In this document: positions 56,859-64,000 of the stretch, in pieces | Numbering within the stretch: the first letter of the stretch is position 1 | Layout: every line of letters begins with the position of its first letter | Origin: Aurantiochytrium sp. KH105 | Lineage: Eukaryota; Sar; Bigyra; Thraustochytrida; Thraustochytriidae | Direction of reading: 5' to 3' | Assembly: GCA_003116975.1 (NCBI GenBank) | Contig: BGKB01000026.1 | Coordinates: forward strand, 806,001 to 870,000 | DNA: 64,000 bases | Program-made: the position numbers and the translations under genes | Notes under the pieces: generated by a model | What the model was told of the DNA's origin: nothing | The model's database searches: none | What the model saw: only the letters and a program-made list of their open reading frames with translations

Positions 56859-59800
56859 TTAAACACGCTGGACATCGTCATCGTCATCATCATCATCGTC
56901 GAAACGAAGTCCAACAGCCTCGTCGAAAGCGCCAAAGTCGTCGAGGCTGTCGCCGCCGTCGACAGTCGAAGCCCGGGGTGGCGCTGCCTCAGCCTCGGAA
57001 GCTGTGTCATCCCAGTCAGAATACGGGTCGTCCTCCTCCAAAGCGTTCTCATTCTTGGCATCGTCGTCATCTTCATATTCATCTTCACCGCCACTGCTGC
57101 TGTCATCTTCAGCGGCTTTCCTGAGTTCCTCGTAGCTGACTCGCGCTTCACGCTCGCCTTCAAGTCTGCGCTGTTTGGACCAGTACAACTTCTTTCTCAT
57201 ACGCTTGAATGCACGCTGAATCGTCATGGCCGCCCAAACCTCACGTGAAAGTTCGTCTTTGCGCGCCTTTGCGCGACGACGACCGCACAGACCGCGAAAC
57301 GTCCTTTGGATAGTGATCGCGCCAGCTTGGTGCAGGTGCCCAAAGGCGCGTGAAACGCGCGAAGGCTTTTCCAAGAGCTGACGCATAAAGGTCGACTGGT
57401 TCCGCTTGCTGTTGATGCGCTGCGCCAGCTGCGACAAGAGACTGCCGTCTCGGTGCGCATTCACCTCATTGTTAGCAAACGCCAAGGCGTTTTCGACTCC
57501 CGCCTTCCACGCGTCAGCTTGCGCCGAGGTCTCAAACAGCAAATCAAGCGTCTGTGTCAATCGCCATGCATCACTTTCGAGACGAAGCGGCTCAACGCCA
57601 GTGCCTCCAATACCTGCAATCGACACGCATACAGCTTCGCGCAGGGGAAGGACCTGCATGACATCGTACACCTTAATGGCCGGGTTCAACCATGATTTGC
57701 GCGCTACAGTGAGCAGGAGGACGTCGTTGTAAAGAATGACGAAACGCATCTCTCCCTGCGCAGCGTTTGCCCTGTCACCGGAGTCGTCCCGAAGAATCGC
57801 AAGCGTCTCGGCCTTGAGAAGAGCCCGGTGAGGTTCCGTGAGCGACACACTGTCCTCATCCTCGCCAAAGCGAAGACGCCGGGTGATGTTCGCCATGGCT
57901 TCGTACATGAAAGTCTTCGACGTGCTGACATCGATCTGTTCCACCCACGAGGCAGTATCGCGAATTGCACGATTGATCTTCTCACAGGCTTCGCGCTGCA
58001 GCGGTGTGAATTGAGCTTGGTGCGATGCCACGGCTTGTAGGAGAAGGGGGTACTTGCAGATGCGTTGCACGGGCATGATGAGAAAGTTCTCCAAGCTCCC
58101 GCCGCGCAAGGCGCCTTCGCAATTTGCGCGCAAAAACGTCCCGAGGTGTTTGTTTACCTGGAGTTCCTTGGCATAATTCGCCACAGCTGCTGCATATTGT
58201 GAACAGTAGTCCTCATACATGAAGCAGGAACTACGAAGAGACGCAAGCTCATCCAGGCAACCGAACAGGGGCTGTGAAGACTCGTCCCAGCACACACGTA
58301 GAGGGACTCCATGTTGTCTCGCGTTCTCGTCAACGCAACGCCGCCAAAGTCTCTCATTGAGGTTCCCATGGAACTTTGTAAGCTTTGGCCACAATCGAAG
58401 CAGGCCCAGGAGCGCATCAGCGCCCTTTTGTGTGAAACGGATCTTGCGCTTCTGGACCTGCTCGAGCATAGGACCAATCACGAGGTCGTTGATGGTGTCG
58501 AGGTGATTAAAGTACTGTCTCTCTGTGTCGATGATCTCAAAGAGAGCATTGTCCATAAGTCGGAGCCTCTTTTTCCATTGACGTACGCTTTCCGCATCCA
58601 CTCGGTCCCGGTACGAAAGTCCAGCCGTGTCAAGTGCGTCAAATTGTGTTCGTGAAGGAACAGGTGGCGCCACAGGAGTATTTTCGCCATCGTTTCTGCT
58701 CACATTCTCGTTGTCGTCGTCGTCGCCGCCGCCGCCGCCATCGCCAAAATCAGATGTCTCCTCGCCTGTACTTGGAGAGAGTGGCGACATGAGCATTTCG
58801 TCTTCCTTTTCCAAGACGGACAAAGCAGTTTCGGGAGAAGCTTCCTGCTGATGACTCGGATTCTCTGGCGCGGAAGCTTCAGTGTCGCGGTCCCAACTAC
58901 CTTCCGACATGCTCTCGCTGCGATCATCATCTTGGTCTTCTTCAGTTCCTTGAGGCCTCTTGCTTCCATCGTCATTGCCGTTGTCGTCACCGTCGTCATC
59001 GAATTCGCGACCCTCCCACATCCAATCTGGAGCATCCACGGCCTCCTGTTCTTGAACAGCAGAAATCGCTGCTTCATTCTTACGGATGAGGGCACCGACC
59101 CCTGTTGCGGTGTCCTCGACGGAAGATTCATCAGACGCGCTCTCGCGCTCGGCATCGAGCGTACTCGAGGCTTCAGAGGCAGCCTCAAGACGTTGGTCCT
59201 CCTCGTGATGTGGCTGAGGTGACTCCGCAGCAACTTCATCTTCCCCGTTGTCGTCTTCCGGTGCTGCATCAGCTCGATCCTCTCGCCGGTCGTGACTTTG
59301 CAAGACATCCTTCAGTTCGCGGATACCTTCTTCAAGCGCTTCGTCCGCACCGTGCAAATAATATTTGTGCGCACGACGAAGTGTCTGCAGCACAGACTCC
59401 ACAGACTCTTGCCTCATGAAACTCTCGTTAAGCTGCAAAAGGATGGCACGCGCATGTTCATGATACGAGATACCAAGCAGAAGCTCGGGTTTTGTGGTGA
59501 GCCAAATTCTTTCAATAGTACCAAAGGGCTCTGCAAATTCTCGTTTGCTCGATTTTCCCTTTGCTGCTGCCTCGGGCGATCCGGGTCTGTGAGGCAAGGG
59601 CGGCGACCCTGGTCTTTGGGGAAGGGGAGGAGAGCCAGGTCTTCGAGGGAGACGTGGGGATCTGGGACTTTGCGCATGGGAAGGTGCAGACTCGGGCTCA
59701 CGCAGCGGGGATGGAGGGCGGCTCTGATGGTCCTTTTCAGAGGTGGCATCGTCAACTTCGAGCAGTCTTACTCCCTCTCTCTCTTCGTAGTCTTGTACGA

Positions 59801-61337
59801 CCTCAAGCGCATCCTCGTAGGCTAGGACATCTGCATCATACTTTTCTTCGAGTTTGAGAAGCATCTGTTCTTCGTCTCCTGCGTACTTTTCCAAAAGCAT
59901 GGGCACATCTCCAATTTTCTCCGGATTGTGCTCGATGTAAAAGGAGAGAAGACAAACACGAATCTCCTCCTCGTAGGGGACCTCCACGGTCCGCTGAGAG
60001 CTTGTCTCGCTCCTCGAGTCGCCATGAGGGTCGTCTTTGGGGCCGTACTCGATCTCGTTGTCACTCTCTGAAATAAGAGAACGAGGTGATGCAGCAGCCA
60101 CCTCTTCCCGAGGAGACGCAGTTTTGCCTTCTCGATCACTTGCATCGTCGCGGGAAGCGAGAGACTCCTGGCTTGCGCGACGCCCAAATTTGGAGATTCG
60201 CGCCTTGCTCGACTTGAAGGCAGCGCGGAAACGCCCCATCTTCGATTCTTTGCTTGATCGTTTTTCTTCGTCATGCGCCTGGTTGGCTTCGTGGTCACTC
60301 TCCGTGCTTGCGTTCGACCAGAAGCGGCGTCTACGTTGCGGCGATTCTCGAAAGCCTCCCGTTGCATCACTACGCGGTGTTGCTGACTGGGGTGTCTTCC
60401 GCCCACGAAGCGCGGACATTGGGCTTGAAAGAAGGCTGCCGAAACTGCTGGCGGAGAATGTTCGTCTGCGCACTGAAGGCTGCGCTGCTGCGGCAGCGTC
60501 GTTGCTTGGGGTCTTGTTGATAACGCGCTTGCGAAACGCGGATAGGGGGGTTCGAGGGAGTCTATGACTTGCAGCAGAGGAAGGAGATGCCATGTTGCTT
60601 GCACTTGACTCGATACTGCTGGCTCGTGCGCGTTCCGTTGCGTCGTCCTTTTTGCGTCCGCGAAGAGGAGTGGACGGCATTTTGCTGCGCAGATACGAGG
60701 CAGCGGACCAAGATCTTCGTCGTGATTGCTCTGGAGCAATTCCGCTTGCGCTTGCGCTTTCCGCCGTAATTGCGTTCGCTGCGTTGCAATCTGAAGTTTC
60801 GCTTTGTTGAAGATCAATCGTTAGACGCGGAGAACGTCGTTGATCTTCGCCCTCATCCGTGTCGACTTCATGTTCATCGCTGCCAAGTGTTTCTTCCTCT
60901 TCCTCATCTTCCTCTTCATTTTCATCCTCATGCTGATACTGCTGTTGTTGGTGTACTTCTTCTCCTTCTTCATCGTCGTCGTCGTATTCGTCGTCGTCCA
61001 TTCCATCAACATCATTATTGTAGTCGAGCGCGCCATGACCAGGTCTGCTGGAGAGTCTGCGCAAGTCACCGTCGCGAAGGTCCTGGACGAGATCAAGGCC
61101 GTGGCCGTGGCTATTTTCGGCGTCGTGGTCAAAGTTTGCCTCAGACCTGATCTCCACCTGTTCGAGAGCAGCACGACGTGCTTCATCCAGCTCGCCTGGG
61201 ACCTCCTCGAGCTCGCCAAAGCTGCCTCGCGAGGTAGAGTCCGGCGATAGGACCTCCTCGTCCCCCTCGTCCTCTTCCGTCGTCGCCATTTCGTCGCGCT
61301 CGTACTCTATCATCCGCGCGTGCGTTGCGTCTTGCAT
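56859..61337 (-). CDS. RhoGEF (DH-PH) protein with IQ motifs
   Basis: 1492 residues from ATG 61337. Residues 1-430 are acidic, Ser-rich and probably disordered. A helical segment at about 455-510 (FYIEHNPEKIGDVPMLLEKY) resembles a short motif common in protist proteins. The DH domain lies at about 925-1130 (NALFEIIDTERQYFNHLDTI, LENFLIMPVQRICKYPLLLQ, the conserved QR-YPLLLQ helix) and should activate Rho/Rac-type GTPases. A PH-like region follows (about 1150-1300), then two IQ motifs (AITIQRTFRGLCGRRRAKAR and MTIQRAFKRMRK), suggesting calmodulin control. The acidic tail ends in an Asp run. Confidence 0.9.
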   Translation of the reverse strand: MQDATHARMIEYERDEMATTEEDEGDEEVLSPDSTSRGSFGELEEVPGELDEARRAALEQVEIRSEANFDHDAENSHGHGLDLVQDLRDGDLRRLSSRPGHGALDYNNDVDGMDDDEYDDDDEEGEEVHQQQQYQHEDENEEEDEEEEETLGSDEHEVDTDEGEDQRRSPRLTIDLQQSETSDCNAANAITAESASASGIAPEQSRRRSWSAASYLRSKMPSTPLRGRKKDDATERARASSIESSASNMASPSSAASHRLPRTPLSAFRKRVINKTPSNDAAAAAQPSVRRRTFSASSFGSLLSSPMSALRGRKTPQSATPRSDATGGFRESPQRRRRFWSNASTESDHEANQAHDEEKRSSKESKMGRFRAAFKSSKARISKFGRRASQESLASRDDASDREGKTASPREEVAAASPRSLISESDNEIEYGPKDDPHGDSRSETSSQRTVEVPYEEEIRVCLLSFYIEHNPEKIGDVPMLLEKYAGDEEQMLLKLEEKYDADVLAYEDALEVVQDYEEREGVRLLEVDDATSEKDHQSRPPSPLREPESAPSHAQSPRSPRLPRRPGSPPLPQRPGSPPLPHRPGSPEAAAKGKSSKREFAEPFGTIERIWLTTKPELLLGISYHEHARAILLQLNESFMRQESVESVLQTLRRAHKYYLHGADEALEEGIRELKDVLQSHDRREDRADAAPEDDNGEDEVAAESPQPHHEEDQRLEAASEASSTLDAERESASDESSVEDTATGVGALIRKNEAAISAVQEQEAVDAPDWMWEGREFDDDGDDNGNDDGSKRPQGTEEDQDDDRSESMSEGSWDRDTEASAPENPSHQQEASPETALSVLEKEDEMLMSPLSPSTGEETSDFGDGGGGGDDDDNENVSRNDGENTPVAPPVPSRTQFDALDTAGLSYRDRVDAESVRQWKKRLRLMDNALFEIIDTERQYFNHLDTINDLVIGPMLEQVQKRKIRFTQKGADALLGLLRLWPKLTKFHGNLNERLWRRCVDENARQHGVPLRVCWDESSQPLFGCLDELASLRSSCFMYEDYCSQYAAAVANYAKELQVNKHLGTFLRANCEGALRGGSLENFLIMPVQRICKYPLLLQAVASHQAQFTPLQREACEKINRAIRDTASWVEQIDVSTSKTFMYEAMANITRRLRFGEDEDSVSLTEPHRALLKAETLAILRDDSGDRANAAQGEMRFVILYNDVLLLTVARKSWLNPAIKVYDVMQVLPLREAVCVSIAGIGGTGVEPLRLESDAWRLTQTLDLLFETSAQADAWKAGVENALAFANNEVNAHRDGSLLSQLAQRINSKRNQSTFMRQLLEKPSRVSRAFGHLHQAGAITIQRTFRGLCGRRRAKARKDELSREVWAAMTIQRAFKRMRKKLYWSKQRRLEGEREARVSYEELRKAAEDDSSSGGEDEYEDDDDAKNENALEEDDPYSDWDDTASEAEAAPPRASTVDGGDSLDDFGAFDEAVGLRFDDDDDDDDDVQRV

Positions 61338-61900
61338 CGGCGCGGCCCAGCTTCTACGTCCCACTTTTCCTTTGACGCTTTGTTGCCGTTGTGAGCCTAT
61401 CGGCGTCGATTATGTGGACCTATCGCTGTCAAAGCACCGTGACCGCGACGAAGAAAAAGCCAATGGCAAGATCCCACCGTTTCTATTCCTGATCGACCGC
61501 TCAATCCCGTCAACGTCCGCGCCTGCTTGGTCTTCAAGCCCTCTCTCGCCCTATTCTTGACCACGCCGGCTGGACGCCCGGGTCTTGGACCTGTGCCAAT
61601 CAGGATCTTCAAGCCAATTGAGGAATGCGTTGCTTCGGGGGTCTCGCTCGGTCGTGGGCTAGCTCGCAAAGTACAGCGAGCAAGGTTTAGCGTGTCAGCT
61701 GGCCCGTCTATAGCGAACTAGCTACTACTTTTTGGGACGCGAGCACGGCGCCCTCCTTCAAGCGACTTGCCGGTGCAGGGCCAAGCGCCAGTGGGACGCA
61801 GTTTTCAACGGTTAGACTTGCGCAACCCTTTTTTCAGCCGCGGATTCTTCTTCTCTGTTCGGCCGGATGTTCGGTGAAATTTATACTTGCAGAGTACACC
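61338..61900. other. Intergenic region
   Basis: Upstream of the RhoGEF gene. Ordinary GC-rich sequence, no repeats or frames that stand out. Confidence 0.45.
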
Positions 61901-63160
61901 CCTTAAGTGGGCCCGGTGAATGCCGGACTAGGCCCCAGAATGGGGCCAAATTATGTGCAGCCGCGGAAAGGAGAGAAAAGAGAAAAGAAGGGGAAAGGAT
62001 CGGGTAGATCTAAGCGACTGATGAATCCCCCCTCTGAGCAACTTTTAACTTTGAAACTTTTTACATTTTTCAGGGTTTTTGCTATGATTAATATGGAGGG
62101 CCATCAAAATTTCGGAATTTCGTGCTCAGTAGAACAACATAGCACGAAATTAGGGACACATTCAATGTGTCTTTTCAGTGGACCTCACAGCTTGTCTGCA
62201 TTTTCTCCCACAGACCTCGTAAGGGTGCTCTAGTGGAGCTCCTCCCAGTTTTATGTTACGCATTGGCAAAAAACCATGCGCAACATCCTCACATGTTGAG
62301 GGTTTACCTCACAGCCTCCACTGACAGAGAGGCCTTTTTCGTCCTTGGCGGTTGATCTTGGCTTGGACGTGGCAGCAGCGGCAGTAGACAGGAAAAGACC
62401 AATCGCTGCAAGGAGACAGACATCACACGCCCCAAGCACGCATCTACGTATGGTGGGCGCGCAATCCGCGCGCCCCGCAAGGGGGCCGCGCGCAGCCTCT
62501 CAAGACGAAGAAGGCGAAGAGCCGGCTTCCGACACGTGAGACAGCTCACCACATGATGGGGATGGCGACGGCGATAACGATAGCGACAGCGAGGCTGACG
62601 TGCAAGAAGATGAAGTCACCTTCACGGGCAAGCGGCGCACAGTCAAGCTTCGCGACACAGAGAAGAATCGAGTGTCTGCTCTTTGCAAGGAAGTGTCGAC
62701 AATCAGCATGAAAGATGCTCAAGCAGCCTATGGTTCTTTCAATTTTCGAGCGTGGATCTTCGAGCACCCGTGGCGGCTTTATCTGACTTGTGAGGAAGTC
62801 TTCGCTCGCCCTTGCGCGATTTGGTGGTCATGCAAATTNCATGGCATTGACACCTGAGGCGGGCAGCAGTGCGATCCCGCAGAAGCGTTTAGCTGCCCAG
62901 ATCGGTCTTGCTGAACTCTTCCTTGATAACATTTCTTCCAATGTGCTATTTCAAACCCAAATAGACCAATCGCAAAAGCAGATGTCTCATCAATGACCTT
63001 CAATGCTCACACCAAAAAATAAACGGGTCTTCAACGGATAAATTTTCAAAGTTAACTGCACAAAAAATTACCGCAATGTCACGGCCTATCTCTTGCACGT
63101 GGCGCTGCGACCGCAATTTGATAGGAAGTTCTAGGCGTTAGATAGACTAAACCCATCAAG
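61901..63160. other. AT-richer block with degraded coding-looking stretch and one N
   Basis: Composition is clearly lower in GC than the flanks. At 62600-62857 (+) there is a coding-looking stretch (VTFTGKRRTVKLRDTEKNRV, FRAWIFEHPWRLYLTCEEVF). At 62840-62996 another occurs in a different frame (PQKRLAAQIGLAELFLDNIS). A single N at 62839 sits between them, so a gap or misjoin could explain the break. I do not recognise the protein. It is probably a mobile-element remnant or a decayed gene. Confidence 0.4.
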
Positions 63161-64000
63161 TGTCCAAATGAAATGGTCTAAACGAGTGAGACGCCCACCC
63201 CGTGCACTCCCGAGAGAGAGCCTTTTTTGGACTCCGACAGCCGCCACGGCGCTGGAGCTGGAGCTGGAGCTGGAGACGCCCGAGCCCGAGTCGCGCTCGG
63301 CCCCGACACGCAGACGATGGACGGTCGCGAGGAAGGCGCGAGAGGTGTTTTACGGACGGAAGCGGCGGTCGCGACGGGCGACGGCGAGGAGGGGGAGATG
63401 AGATGCACGCGGCTGGCCTTGACTTTTGGCGGTGTGGCGGGGCTGGCCGAGTATACACTGCGAGAAGGGCGTGCACCGCGTGGAGGACTACTCAGTAGTC
63501 TCGTCGTCGACGGAGAGGGGCGGCCCAGCCAGGTCGACGCGTCCGTCGCGGCCACGCCGAGCAGCTGTTTCTTCTAAGTCTGCTCACTATTCTGTCTGAG
63601 CACGTGTGCTGGCTAATGCCGCTGGGCTTGGACTTGGCCTTCGCGGACTCGTCGGGCAGCGACCAACTCGCGCGTCTCGCGCAGGTTTGTTTTTTCAAGG
63701 CTGAGTGGGGCTTGAGCACAGAAGTCGACCTCCAACCTGTTGAGCTCGCCCCGAGCTCGCTCGCTCGATCAAACTTGTCTGCGAGCTCCACGCTCGCTCC
63801 GAGCTCGCTCCGAGCTCTGGTCGAAGAGTTTGATTGATCACCAACCCGCGACGGCTCTCGCGGCTCTCGCGGCTCTCGCTTCTAGACCGATGCTCCACGA
63901 AGCGGCGCGACGCGACACGAAGCGGGCGGCAGGCTCGCTCGAGCTCGCGCTCGCTGGAGATCTGCGTGCTCGCGCCGGCGGAGCGCCGCGCCAGCCGCTC
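63161..64000. other. GC-rich end of window without a supported gene
   Basis: Contains GAGCTG repeats at 63254-63276, an 86-codon ATG frame at 63317-63577 (+) that could be a small gene or chance, and many GAGCTCGCTC-type repeats from 63740 onward. A gene may begin beyond the window. Confidence 0.4.

Overview
This is a nuclear segment from a gene-dense, intron-poor, GC-rich single-celled eukaryote. Nothing bacterial is present: there are no operons or Shine-Dalgarno sites. Genes are monocistronic on both strands, two clearly carry GT-AG introns (a FAAP24-like gene and mS23), and the products are typical nuclear eukaryotic proteins: mitochondrial complex I NDUFA5, mitoribosomal mS23, U1A/U2B''-type snRNP protein, class I myosin, RhoGEF, TRM3/TARBP1 and ferroportin. 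Style and content (long intronless reading frames, ankyrin-TKL kinases, serine-rich low-complexity tails, many short tandem repeats) would suit a stramenopile such as a thraustochytrid. That placement is inference only.

Layout. 0-5 kb: a REEP/DP1-type membrane protein whose 3' end overlaps, tail to tail, a long TPR-like protein with serine-rich C-terminal repeats. 5-11 kb: a proline-rich protein and an ankyrin-repeat TKL kinase, both on + and both ending in a CaaX prenylation box. 11-18.5 kb: mitochondrial acyl-CoA synthetase (ACSF2 type), a 57-residue membrane protein, a MATE transporter and NDUFA5. 19.5-21.9 kb: a PH-domain/coiled-coil protein. 22-27.1 kb: a visibly AT-richer island with two tail-to-tail genes, a DDE_Tnp_4 transposase and an XPG-type nuclease with a SAP-like and a SWIM-like module. 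It looks like a DNA transposon truncated on its right side. 27-40 kb: TARBP1/TRM3 tRNA ribose methyltransferase, a secreted PI-PLC-X-like protein, a divergent ferroportin, homocysteine S-methyltransferase, and FAAP24 in three exons. 40-47 kb: myosin I, then about 4 kb without a convincing gene that holds a diverged 245-bp duplication and a 54-bp minisatellite. 47-61.3 kb: an RCC1/BACK/zinc-finger protein, mS23, a leucine-rich-repeat protein, the U1A-like protein, a basic protein with a Cys-rich C-terminus, and a 1492-residue RhoGEF. 61.4-64 kb: AT-richer degraded sequence with one N, then GC-rich sequence without a supported gene.

The genes are unrelated housekeeping and signalling units and do not form one pathway. 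The most unusual item is the 22-27 kb island. It pairs a transposase of the kind found in ISL2EU/IS5-like eukaryotic transposons with a partner whose SWIM and Cys-Trp modules recall the second protein of that superfamily. Here, however, the partner carries an XPG/FEN1-type nuclease and no recognisable YqaJ nuclease.
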